Shown here: piece after piece, positions 32,224-40,746 of the stretch
Layout: the number at the start of each line of letters is the position of its first letter
How positions within the stretch are numbered: the stretch's first letter is position 1
Assembly (NCBI GenBank): GCA_016710645.1
Contig: JADJVI010000009.1
Location: 1-64,000 of the forward strand
From: Actinomycetales bacterium
GTDB lineage: Bacteria; Actinomycetota; Actinomycetes; Actinomycetales; Dermatophilaceae
Direction of reading: 5' to 3'
DNA: 64,000 bases
Notes under the pieces: model-generated
Told to the model about the DNA's origin: nothing
What the model saw: the letters and a program-made list of their open reading frames with translations, nothing else
Database searches by the model: none
Program-made: the position numbers and the translations under genes

Positions 32224-32969
32224 GGACCTTGGCGGCTCCCCGCAGGTGGGTCGCCCGGGCAGTGTCCGGGCTCATCATGGCGGGCCTGGTCCTGGCCCTG
32301 GTCGGCGTGGTTCGCGGAGTGTCGAGCCTGGGTGCGGCCGAGGCTGCCAACTACCGCGACAACGCCGCCGGGCCGCCCCCGACTGGATTCGGGGAGAAGG
32401 GGGTTCGCCTCAGCGTGGGCGCTGGAGGGGGTGAACTGGTCCTCACGACGGATCTCACGTGCCCGGCGTGTCAAGCCGAGGCGAGCCGCAACGTGGCGAT
32501 CCTCCGTGATGCCATCGCCGCTGGGCAACGCAGCGTGTGGCTCAACGTCATCCCGGCCAGGGCGACGTCAGCGACGAATGCCACCGCGGTCGCCCTGTGG
32601 GTTCGCCTCGTCGCGGCCGACCCGGAGCAGGCGCTTTCGCATTATGCGGCGCTGTCGGCCGCTCTCCATGGCGTGCCGGACGATGCCTCGACCAAGGACC
32701 TGGTCGAACGACTGGCCAATGCCCTACCGGCCGCGTTGCGGAATCAGGCGGTGGCGAAGGACCGCCTTGAGCCACAGGTGTCGTCCTACTTCGCGGCGCG
32801 CGTCTACGAGAACCGCACCAACCCAGGCCACGTCCCATCCCTCACGCTCGACGGACGAGAGGTGAGTGCAGCCCAGCTCGGCCTACCAGATGGCTCGGGC
32901 CCTCAGTCCACGAGTCCAGTGGTGTGTCATCCCGAGCCCACGGCAAGAAGTTGCACCATCACGCCGTGA
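32220..32969 (+). CDS. Membrane-anchored DsbA-like thiol-disulfide protein
   Basis: 249 residues. One N-terminal helix (about 14-34) anchors it facing outward. The thioredoxin-fold domain has the active site C81-P-A-C84 (TDLTCPACQAEA) and the cis-Pro loop HVPSLTLDG (P206). Two more Cys lie at the C-terminus (236, 245) and may form a structural or relay disulfide. It should oxidise or isomerise disulfides in exported substrates, most simply the Cys-containing peptides A and B. The GTG start overlaps the permease stop. It ends the operon, convergent with glpD. Confidence 0.75.
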   Translation: MRTLAAPRRWVARAVSGLIMAGLVLALVGVVRGVSSLGAAEAANYRDNAAGPPPTGFGEKGVRLSVGAGGGELVLTTDLTCPACQAEASRNVAILRDAIAAGQRSVWLNVIPARATSATNATAVALWVRLVAADPEQALSHYAALSAALHGVPDDASTKDLVERLANALPAALRNQAVAKDRLEPQVSSYFAARVYENRTNPGHVPSLTLDGREVSAAQLGLPDGSGPQSTSPVVCHPEPTARSCTITP

Positions 32970-32978
32970 GCTAGCTGG

Positions 32979-34685
32979 TTATCCCCGGTCAGGCGCCTGC
33001 AGGCGCGCGGCGTCGGCGGCAGCGTCGTCGGGCATGGTCTGGCTCATCCGTTCGGCGGCGACGCGCTGGTGGTAGTGCTCGACCTCCTCGTCGATCGTCG
33101 CGGCGTCCCACCCGAGCACCGGCGCGACCAACTCGGCGGCCGGTCGCGAGGCGGTAATGGCCCGGTCGAACGACTCGATCGACAGCCGGGTGCGTCGCGC
33201 GAGGATGTCGTCGAGGTGCAGCGCGCCCTCGTGAGAGGCGGCATACACGATCTCGCCCTTGAGGTAGTCCTCCCCGCCAGGCAGCGGTTCGCCGAGCGAC
33301 GGGTCGGCTGCGACGAGCGCGAGGATCTCGGTGATCAGCACGCCGTGGCGCATGAGCATCTTCTCGATGCGCTCGACGTGCAGGCCGGACTCGCGGGCGA
33401 GCGCGGCGCGACGGTTCCACATCGCTTGGTAACCGACCGCACCGACCATGGGGATGTTCTCAGTCGCGGACTCGGGGACGTCCCCGCCGAGACCGCGGGC
33501 CGCCTCGTCGATGGCGTCCTTGGCCATCACCCGGTAGGTCGTGTACTTGCCACCGGCTACGACGACCAGCCCCGGCGCGGGGTGGGCCACGATGTGCTCG
33601 CGGGACAGTTTGGAGGTCTGGTCGCTCTCACCCGACAGCAGCGGCCGCAGCCCGGCATACACGCCCTCGACGTCGGCCTGGGTGAGCTCGGTGGCCAGGA
33701 CGCGATTGACGTGACCGAGGAGGTAGTCGATGTCGGCGCTCGTCGCCGCGGGGTGCGCCTTGTCCAGGGCCCAGTCGGTGTCGGTGGTGCCGATGATCCA
33801 GTGCCGCCCCCATGGGATGACGAAGAGGACCGACTTCTCGGTGCGCAGGATGATGCCGCTCGTCGAGTGGATCCGGTCGCGCGGCACGACGAGGTGCACG
33901 CCCTTGGAGGCCCGCACATGGAACTGCCCGCGTTCGCCGACCATGGCCTGGGTGTCGTCGGTCCAGACCCCGGTCGCGTTGACGACCTGCTTGGCGTGGA
34001 TCTCGAACTCGCGCCCGCTCACCTTGTCCAGCGCCCGCACGCCGGTGACCCGCTCGCCCTGGCGCAGAAAGCCGACCACCTCGACGCGGGTGGCCACGTG
34101 GGCGCCGTAACTCGCTGCGGTGCGGGCGATTTCCATCGTATGCCGGGCGTCGTCCACCTTGGCGTCGTAGTAGTGGACCGCTCCGACGAGGGCTGACTTC
34201 TTCAACGCGGGCGCGATCTTGAGGGCCTGGCGGCGGGTGAGGTGTTTGTGCCAGGGTAGGCCGGCTGAGTGCTTGCCGGCCCGGGCCATGGTGTCGTACA
34301 TCGTCAGCCCGGCCTCGACATAGGGCCGTTCGACGACCGGCTTGGACAGCGGGTAGAGGAACGGCACCGGCCGCACTAGGTGCGGCGCCAGGCGGGTGAG
34401 CAGCAGCCCTCGCTCCTTGAGCGCCTCGGCGACGAGGGTGAAGTCGAACATCTCCAGATAGCGCAACCCGCCGTGGATGAGCTTGCTGCTGCGGCTGGAC
34501 GTGCCGGACGCGAAGTCGCGCTTCTCGACCAGGCCGGTGGACAGGCCGCGGGTCACTGCGTCGAGCGCGCAGCCCGCGCCGGTCACCCCGCCCCCCACGA
34601 CGAGGACGTCGAGTTCCCCACCCGAGGCGAGGGCCTCGATCGCGCTGGCTCGGTATGCCGGTGACAGGGCTGTGGGGCTACTCAT
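32979..34685 (-). CDS. glpD: Glycerol-3-phosphate dehydrogenase, FAD-dependent
   Basis: 568 residues of the GlpD/DAO family, oxidising sn-glycerol 3-phosphate to dihydroxyacetone phosphate at the membrane with electrons passed to quinone. FAD-binding VVGGGVTGAGCALDAVTRG is near residue 29, FASGTSSRSSKLIHGGLRYLE follows, and WIIGTTDTDW, GLRPLLSG and VAGGKYTTYRVMAKDA match the family. The C-terminal DAO-C helical domain is complete. It is followed downstream on the same strand by no partner; glpK is upstream but separated by 411 bases, so they may be transcribed separately. Confidence 0.95.
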   Translation of the reverse strand: MSSPTALSPAYRASAIEALASGGELDVLVVGGGVTGAGCALDAVTRGLSTGLVEKRDFASGTSSRSSKLIHGGLRYLEMFDFTLVAEALKERGLLLTRLAPHLVRPVPFLYPLSKPVVERPYVEAGLTMYDTMARAGKHSAGLPWHKHLTRRQALKIAPALKKSALVGAVHYYDAKVDDARHTMEIARTAASYGAHVATRVEVVGFLRQGERVTGVRALDKVSGREFEIHAKQVVNATGVWTDDTQAMVGERGQFHVRASKGVHLVVPRDRIHSTSGIILRTEKSVLFVIPWGRHWIIGTTDTDWALDKAHPAATSADIDYLLGHVNRVLATELTQADVEGVYAGLRPLLSGESDQTSKLSREHIVAHPAPGLVVVAGGKYTTYRVMAKDAIDEAARGLGGDVPESATENIPMVGAVGYQAMWNRRAALARESGLHVERIEKMLMRHGVLITEILALVAADPSLGEPLPGGEDYLKGEIVYAASHEGALHLDDILARRTRLSIESFDRAITASRPAAELVAPVLGWDAATIDEEVEHYHQRVAAERMSQTMPDDAAADAARLQAPDRG

Positions 34686-35096
34686 GAGTCACATTCTCCC
34701 ACTCGTCCCACCTCGTGGACGGTTCGGGAGTGGGAGGGCACCCCGCTGACCGGCCACGGGGCGACCCTGGCAGGATGCGCCACCATCAAACCCGATGGGC
34801 CAGCCAGCGCGTCTTCGTTACCGTGGGTCGATGATCCAGCACACGCGCAGCGCAACGAACGGCGTAGATCACCGCTGGCCGCTCGTTGCTACTGCTGCGC
34901 GCGGCGACGGTGAGGCGCAAACCACGGATCCTGCGCGGTTGCCGGAAACGGCTGGCCCATGGCCCGACGTGGAGTCCGGTCATGGCAATCGAGTGCGCTC
35001 CCTACCCGTGCTTGCCAGAACCCGATACGCCTCCCTGCTCACGCGGCTCGGAAGCTAGCTCGCCACTGATGCCGGCGCTGCGGCAGATCGAGTCGC
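34686..35096. other. 411-base region between glpD and glpK with no supported gene
   Basis: Short frames exist on both strands but none has a ribosome site, homology that I recognise, or normal codon pattern. A 9-bp inverted repeat (34696-34704 with 34728-34736) lies just upstream of glpD and could be an operator. No octamer copy is present. The stretch may be degraded sequence or a long regulatory leader of glpD. Confidence 0.5.
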
Positions 35097-36629
35097 TCAG
35101 TCGATCCAGTCGAGAGTCCGCGACACGGCCTTGCGCCACCCGGCATACCCTTGCTCGCGCTGGGCGTCGGACCACTGTGGTGACCAGCGGCGGTCTTCCT
35201 GCCAGTTGGCGCGCAGTTCGTCGGTGGAGGACCAGAAGCCGGTGGCGAGGCCGGCGGCATACGCGGCTCCGAGCGCGGTGGTCTCGGCGACAACCGGCTT
35301 GCTCACCTCGACGCCGAGGATGTCGGCCTGGATCTGCATGGCGAGGGCGTTGGCGGTGACTCCGCCGTCGACCTTCAACCGCCGCAGGTCGAAGTCGACG
35401 CCACTGCGCTCGACGTCCGTGACCATGGCGTCGGCGACGTCCTTGGTCTGGTAGCAGATCGCTTCCAGGGTCGCGCGGGCCAGGTGGGCGTTGGTGTTGA
35501 ACCGCGACATACCGACGATCGCTCCGCGCGCGTCTGAGCGCCAGTAGGGCGCGAACAGACCCGAGAACGCCGGGACGAAATACATCCCGCCGCTGTCGGG
35601 CACGCTGGCCGCGAGCGACTCGATCTCGGACGCGCCGCTGATGATGCCGAGTTGGTCGCGCAACCACTGCACGGCCGAACCGGTGACCGCGATCGAGCCC
35701 TCCAAGGCATAGACCGCGGGGGCATCGCCGAGTTGGTAGGCGACCGTCGTCAGCAGCCCGGCCTGGGACCGCACGATCTCGGCGCCGGTGTTGATGAGCA
35801 TGAAGTTGCCGGTGCCATAGGTGTTCTTGGCCTCGCCCGGAGCGAAACACACCTGGCCGACCGTGGCGGCCTGCTGATCGCCGACGGCACCGCAAATCCG
35901 CAGCGCCCCACCCCAATTGGAGTTTCCCGGGACTGCTGACACGGCATACCGGTCCGGGTCGCTGGAGGGCAGGATCTCCGGCAACATCGCGCGCGGCACC
36001 CCGAAGAAGCCGAGCAGTTCGTCGTCCCACTGCAGGGTTTCCAGGTCCATGAGCATGGTGCGGCTGGCGTTGGTGACATCGGTGACGTGGCGTCCGCCGT
36101 CGGGGCCGCCGGTGAGGTTCCAGATCACCCAGGTGTCGGGGGTGCCGAAAAGCGCGTCGCCGCGCTCGGCCGCCGCGCGCAGCCCGTCGACGTGCTCCAG
36201 CAGCCATTGCAGCTTGCCGCCGGAGAAGTAGGGCGCCGGCGGCAGCCCAGCCTTGCGACGGATCACCTGGCCGCGCTCGTCGGCGTCGAGGGCGCTGGCG
36301 ATGGGCGCGGTGCGGGTGTCCTGCCACACGAGGGCGTTGGCATAGGGACGGCCGGTATGCCGGTCCCACACGATCGTCGTCTCGCGCTGGTTGGTGACGC
36401 CGATCGAGTCGAGGTCGCTGGCTCGCAGCCCGGCGCCCGCGAGGGCGGAGCCGATCACCGTCTGGGTGCGTTCCCAGATCTCCAGCGGGTTGTGCTCGAC
36501 CCACCCGGCCTGCGGCAGGATCTGCTGGTGTTCGAGCTGGTGCTTGCCCACCTCGCGCCCGGCATGGTCGAAGATCATGAACCGCGTGCTCGTCGTCCCC
36601 TGGTCGATTGCACCCACGAAATCAGCCAT
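35097..36629 (-). CDS. glpK: Glycerol kinase
   Basis: 510 residues, FGGY kinase. It starts MADFVGAIDQGTTSTRFMIF (ATP-binding phosphate loop) and contains GVTNQRETTIVWDRHTGRPY, NALVWQDTRT, the N-domain substrate segment FSGGKLQWLLEH, KNTYGTGNFMLINTG and the C-terminal DGGVTANALAMQIQADILG adenine-binding region. All are expected for GlpK, which phosphorylates glycerol to glycerol 3-phosphate. It shares the glycerol pathway with glpD downstream. A glpF facilitator is not seen here. Confidence 0.95.
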   Translation of the reverse strand: MADFVGAIDQGTTSTRFMIFDHAGREVGKHQLEHQQILPQAGWVEHNPLEIWERTQTVIGSALAGAGLRASDLDSIGVTNQRETTIVWDRHTGRPYANALVWQDTRTAPIASALDADERGQVIRRKAGLPPAPYFSGGKLQWLLEHVDGLRAAAERGDALFGTPDTWVIWNLTGGPDGGRHVTDVTNASRTMLMDLETLQWDDELLGFFGVPRAMLPEILPSSDPDRYAVSAVPGNSNWGGALRICGAVGDQQAATVGQVCFAPGEAKNTYGTGNFMLINTGAEIVRSQAGLLTTVAYQLGDAPAVYALEGSIAVTGSAVQWLRDQLGIISGASEIESLAASVPDSGGMYFVPAFSGLFAPYWRSDARGAIVGMSRFNTNAHLARATLEAICYQTKDVADAMVTDVERSGVDFDLRRLKVDGGVTANALAMQIQADILGVEVSKPVVAETTALGAAYAAGLATGFWSSTDELRANWQEDRRWSPQWSDAQREQGYAGWRKAVSRTLDWID

Positions 36630-36686
36630 GGCTCAGCCTGTCACAGCGACTCGCCTCGATGGCGGCGACTACCCAAGGCGGGAAGG

Positions 36687-37874
36687 TCAGTCCTCGTTCC
36701 AGGAGGACGTGTACTTCGCGTCCTCGACGGCAACGGCACCTTCACCGAGCAGCAGCGGGGCAAAGGTGTCGACCATGACCGCCGTCTCGTCGAAGCTCTC
36801 GATGCCGATCGAGCGCTCGTAGGCACCCGGCTGCGGACCGTGGGCGTGCCCCATGGGGTGCAGCGAGATCGACCCGGCTTCGATGCCCGACCCGCGCCGT
36901 GCCTCGTAGTTGCCCGCGGCGTAGAACATCACCTCGTCGGAGTCGACGTTGGAGTGGTAGTAGGGCACCGGGATCGCCAGCGGGTGGTAGTCGACCTTGC
37001 GCGGGACGAAGTTGCAGAAGATGACGTTGTGCGCCTCGAACACCTGGTGGGTCGGCGGCGGCTGGTGCACCCGGCCGGTCAACGGTTCGTAGTCGGAGAT
37101 GTTGAAGGCGTAGGGCCACAGGCAGCCGTCCCAGCCGACGACGTCGAACGGGTGGTGGTTCTGCACGTGGACCGTGCCGGAGATGCCGCCCTCGCCCGGG
37201 CCCCGGTGCTTGATGTAGACCGGCACGTCGAGCTCTGCGACCACATAGGGGTCGGTCGGCGTGCGCAGGTCGCGCTCGCAGTAGGGCGAGTGCTCGAGGA
37301 ACTGCCCGAACCGCGACAGGTAGCGCTTCGGCGGGGTGATGTGGCTGTTGACCTCGATGGCGTAGATGCGCACCGGGGCCTCGCCGGTCGGCACAATACG
37401 GTGCGTTGTTGCGCGCGGGACGATGACGTAGTCGCCCTCCCACACGTCGAGGTCACCAAAAACCGTCTCGACCCGCGCCGTGCCACCGTGGATGTAGAGG
37501 CACTCGTCGCCAATCGCGTTGCGGTAGTAGGGAGATGTCTCGCCCGCGACGACATAGGAGATGCGCACGTCGCCGTTGCCGAGCAGCAGCCGACGCCCGT
37601 TGACAGCGTCGATACCCGCGCCGGAGGCCGGCAGGTCCTGGGTCTTGAAGTGCCGGGGCAGCATCGGGTTGTTGGGGCGCAGCGTCTGGTCGGGCAGCGC
37701 CCACTCGCGCACCTCGCGGATCGCCGCGGGGATGTAGCGGTGGTAAAGCAGCGAGGAGTCGGACGAGAACCCCTCTTCACCCATCAGCTCCTCGTAGTAG
37801 AGGCCACCTTCGGGGTTGCGGTGTTGCACGTGACGCTTGTGGGGGACGTTCCCCGCACTGCGGTAGAAGGCCAT
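36687..37874 (-). CDS. hmgA: Homogentisate 1,2-dioxygenase
   Basis: 395 residues of the HmgA cupin family, the ring-cleaving enzyme of tyrosine/phenylalanine catabolism that makes maleylacetoacetate. Recognisable stretches are MAFYRSAGNVPHKRH, a NHHPFDVVGWDGCLWPYAFN segment, and the iron-ligand region PVPYYHSNVDSDEVMFYAAG with HPMGHAHGPQPGAYE. About 40 residues shorter than proteobacterial HmgA, as usual in actinobacteria. It is 66 bases downstream of the flavin hydroxylase gene on the same strand, probably one operon. Maleylacetoacetate isomerase and fumarylacetoacetase are not visible here. Confidence 0.92.
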   Translation of the reverse strand: MAFYRSAGNVPHKRHVQHRNPEGGLYYEELMGEEGFSSDSSLLYHRYIPAAIREVREWALPDQTLRPNNPMLPRHFKTQDLPASGAGIDAVNGRRLLLGNGDVRISYVVAGETSPYYRNAIGDECLYIHGGTARVETVFGDLDVWEGDYVIVPRATTHRIVPTGEAPVRIYAIEVNSHITPPKRYLSRFGQFLEHSPYCERDLRTPTDPYVVAELDVPVYIKHRGPGEGGISGTVHVQNHHPFDVVGWDGCLWPYAFNISDYEPLTGRVHQPPPTHQVFEAHNVIFCNFVPRKVDYHPLAIPVPYYHSNVDSDEVMFYAAGNYEARRGSGIEAGSISLHPMGHAHGPQPGAYERSIGIESFDETAVMVDTFAPLLLGEGAVAVEDAKYTSSWNED

Positions 37875-37940
37875 GTCGTGATCGCTCCTTGCGTCAGTAG
37901 TAGCTCGGTCGTGATCGGGGTCTTGGTGAAGAAGGGAGGG

Positions 37941-39572
37941 TCAGACGGCGACCGGGGACGGCATACCGAGGACCCTGTATGCCGCGTCAGCGGCTTCGGC
38001 GACGCTGGTCGCAGCCGCGGCGATGTGGGCGTCGGCGCGGATGATCCACACTTCGTTGGGGGTCGCGTCCAGGGCGGCGGCGACCGACCCGTCGGGGTCG
38101 ACATCGGGCAGCGAGAGCACCGTCACCGGGCAGCGCAACCCAGCGAGAGCATTGGTGACCTCGGCAGCATCGACATCGGCCCCGACGAGCACGAGCATCC
38201 CGCGGCGGGCCAGCGAGCGGATCCGGGCCTTCTCGCCGGAGGCGAGGGTGACCTCGACGTCGGGCGCGATGACACCGGGGGCGGGCACGGGGTCCTCACC
38301 CTTGGGCGGGCGGCCCGGGAACACGTGGGCGGCGCACGGGGTGGTGAGGGGGGAGGCGACGTACCAGAACGCCTCGGCCATCCGACCGGAGTTGACCTGG
38401 GCGCGGATCGCGAGGTCGTCCGGCGCGGCCTTGCATGCCTCCAGGATGGAGCGGCGCTCGGCCCACTCGGCCTCGTTCTGCGGGACGAGGAAGCGCATGG
38501 TGGCCGCGGTGACGTCGAGGTTTTCGGCGGCTGCGGCGTGGCGCTCGTCGTGGTAGCTGGCGACGATTGACGGGTCGGCCCAGCCGTGCATGGCGAAGGC
38601 GACCTTCCAGGCGGCGTTCTCGGCGTCCGGGACACCGGAGTTGAGGCCACGCGCGCCGAACGGGGCCACCAGGTGGGCACCGTCGCCGGCCATCAGCAGG
38701 CGGCCCTTGACCATCTGGTCGACCTGGCGGGCGTGGAAGCGGTAGACCGACTTCCACACGATTTCGTAGTCGGCGTCACCGACGATCTTGCGGATCCGGG
38801 CGTCGAGCGCCCCGGACTTCTCCTCGGCCTCGACGTCATAGGCCGGGGGCACCTGCCAATCGATCCGGTAGACCGAGCCGGGGCACGGGTGGATGAGCAC
38901 CTGGCGGCCTGGGTTCCACTCCGGGTCGAAGTAGAACCGCCGCTCCAGTTCCCAGCCGGGCAGGGTGGTGCGGATGTCGCAGATGAGGAACTGGTCCTCG
39001 AAGGTGGTGCCTTCGAAGCTCATCCCCACCATGTCGCGGACGAGGTGGCCCTTGTTGCCGGGCGCGGCGATGCAGTATTCGCCGGTGATCCGCTCGACCG
39101 AACCGTCGGCGAGCCGGCATACCAGGGTGATCGAGTCGTCGTCCTGCTCGACGGCCTCGACCGTGTGGCCCCACTTCTCGGTGATGAGCGGGTTGCCGTG
39201 GATCTTCTCGTCGAGGAGTTCCTCGGTGCGGTTCTGGCCGATGTTGACGAACGGCGGGAAGGGCGAGCGGCCGCGGTCGACGAAGCCCTGGCTGAACAGC
39301 TCCTGGCCCTGGTAGAGGGTCACGGCGCGGGTCCACGTGACGCCCTCGGCGGCGATCGCCTTGCCGGCGCCGACGTGATCCCAGACGTCGAGGACGTCGC
39401 GCTGCTGGCAGAGCGCTTTGGACCCGATCGGGTCGCGCTCGGGACGGGCGTCGAGCATCACCACCGGAATGCCCCACTCCGCGAGCAACAGCGCAGCCGT
39501 CTGACCGACCGGGCCGGCGCCCAGGACCAGGGCCTGCCGCGAGGAGTCGAGGGGTGCAACGGTGGGTGCCAT
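37941..39572 (-). CDS. FAD-dependent aromatic hydroxylase (MhpA/PheA-TfdB type)
   Basis: 543 residues, class A flavin monooxygenase. N-terminal LVLGAGPVGQTAALLLAEWG binds FAD ADP, the middle VKGRLLMAGDGAHLVAPFG and NSGVPDAENAAWKV form the GD motif, and the C-terminus has a thioredoxin-like domain (about 420-540) as in PHBH-like phenol and resorcinol hydroxylases. The start at 39572 follows GGAAGGAGAG; an upstream ATG at 39605 has no such site. Pairing with hmgA suggests it makes homogentisate or a related hydroquinone, for example from 3-hydroxyphenylacetate, but the substrate is inferred. Confidence 0.82.
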   Translation of the reverse strand: MAPTVAPLDSSRQALVLGAGPVGQTAALLLAEWGIPVVMLDARPERDPIGSKALCQQRDVLDVWDHVGAGKAIAAEGVTWTRAVTLYQGQELFSQGFVDRGRSPFPPFVNIGQNRTEELLDEKIHGNPLITEKWGHTVEAVEQDDDSITLVCRLADGSVERITGEYCIAAPGNKGHLVRDMVGMSFEGTTFEDQFLICDIRTTLPGWELERRFYFDPEWNPGRQVLIHPCPGSVYRIDWQVPPAYDVEAEEKSGALDARIRKIVGDADYEIVWKSVYRFHARQVDQMVKGRLLMAGDGAHLVAPFGARGLNSGVPDAENAAWKVAFAMHGWADPSIVASYHDERHAAAAENLDVTAATMRFLVPQNEAEWAERRSILEACKAAPDDLAIRAQVNSGRMAEAFWYVASPLTTPCAAHVFPGRPPKGEDPVPAPGVIAPDVEVTLASGEKARIRSLARRGMLVLVGADVDAAEVTNALAGLRCPVTVLSLPDVDPDGSVAAALDATPNEVWIIRADAHIAAAATSVAEAADAAYRVLGMPSPVAV

Positions 39573-39684
39573 AGGACTCTCCTTCCCAAAGTGGACTGGG
39601 ATCATGGTGCGCCATCCCAGAAACGCGCGAAAGGGCCAATTGTCGCGCTAAAAACGCAGGTATGCCGTGTTAGGGCTTCCGGGG

Positions 39685-40629
39685 TCATCGCGCCTCTGCC
39701 GCGCGGGCCGCGAGCTGGACGAAAGCCTGCGCGGCCCGGGTCAGCGGGGACTGGCGTGGCCACGCGACGACGATGGCGACCGGAGGCAACGGTGGGTCGA
39801 CGACATCGCGCATGACGACCCTGCGCCCCTCGTAGGACAGGTCCACGGGGGTGCGCTGAACCAGCAGGGACCAGCCCAGCCCGCGCCCGACCAGCGCTCG
39901 CGCGGTCTCGTAGTTGCTGGTCCGCAGCGCAATCCGGGGGTCGAATCCGGCGCTGCGGCACATGTCGACGACGTGTTCACCGCTCGGCGGGACATCCAGC
40001 AGGATCATCGGTTCCTCGGCAAGTTCGGCCAGCCGCACCCCGCCGCCTTCGCCGTCGCCCGCTGAACCGGTGGCCAGTCGGTGACCGTCGTGGATGTGCA
40101 CCCGGGGTGCGCTGCGCAGCCAGGTGACGAAGGTCCAGTGCCGCGGCAGGTCGATGTCATACGCGATGACGAGGTCCAGCTCGCGAGCGTCGACCGCTCG
40201 GCGCAGCCGGTCGAGGCTGTCCTCGCGCAGATCGACCCGCGCCGCCGGATACCGCGCCCCGAAGCCGGCGAGCAGCGGCGGCAACACCGTCGGGCCGAGC
40301 GTCGTGTAGCACCCGACATGCAGCACGCCGCTCACCTGACCAGGCTCGCCGCGCACATCGAGCTCCAGGTCGACGGCTTCGTGCAGCACCACCCGGGCCT
40401 TGGCGAGCATCGCCTCGCCGGCGGTCGTGAGCGTGACCCCTTTGGCGCGGCGCCGCACGCACAGCTGCACCCCGAGGATGCGCTCCAGCTCGTCGATCGC
40501 GGCGCGCACAGCGGTCGCCGACAACCCCAACCGAGCGGCAGCCGCGGTGATCGTGCCGGTGTCGGCCACGGCGACGAAGGCGGCCAGTTGCTGCATCGTG
40601 TACGACGGGACGCCGACGACCCTGGCCAT
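39685..40629 (-). CDS. LysR-family transcriptional regulator
   Basis: 314 residues. Winged helix-turn-helix at about 9-66 (AFVAVADTGTITAAAARLGL then AVRAAIDELERILG), followed by a periplasmic-binding-like effector domain (VLHVGCYTTLGPTVLPPLL; LDLVIAYDIDLPRH). It lies just upstream of, and in the same direction as, the hydroxylase-hmgA pair, so it is a likely regulator of aromatic catabolism even though most LysR genes are divergent from targets. The start at 40629 is fixed by a TAGGGT box 7 bases upstream that overlaps a longer GTG start. Confidence 0.88.
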   Translation of the reverse strand: MARVVGVPSYTMQQLAAFVAVADTGTITAAAARLGLSATAVRAAIDELERILGVQLCVRRRAKGVTLTTAGEAMLAKARVVLHEAVDLELDVRGEPGQVSGVLHVGCYTTLGPTVLPPLLAGFGARYPAARVDLREDSLDRLRRAVDARELDLVIAYDIDLPRHWTFVTWLRSAPRVHIHDGHRLATGSAGDGEGGGVRLAELAEEPMILLDVPPSGEHVVDMCRSAGFDPRIALRTSNYETARALVGRGLGWSLLVQRTPVDLSYEGRRVVMRDVVDPPLPPVAIVVAWPRQSPLTRAAQAFVQLAARAAEAR

Positions 40630-40636
40630 GCCCCTC

Positions 40637-40642
40637 ACCCTA
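40637..40642 (-). promoter_or_regulatory. Leaderless -10 box of the LysR gene
   Basis: TAGGGT on the minus strand ends 7 bases before the ATG at 40629. Confidence 0.5.
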
Positions 40643-40746
40643 TGGTCGGCAGGCCGTTCGACGAGCCTGCCGCCGGCCTTTCGTCGGTATCAGTCCTCCG
40701 GCGCTGCGCATTGCGCCGTATGCCGTCCGGCAGGGACAGTGGTCCC

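Noticed and set aside
34795..35058. 87-codon plus-strand frame in the glpD-glpK gap
   Set aside because: No ribosome site, no recognisable protein sequence, atypical composition; not supported as a gene.
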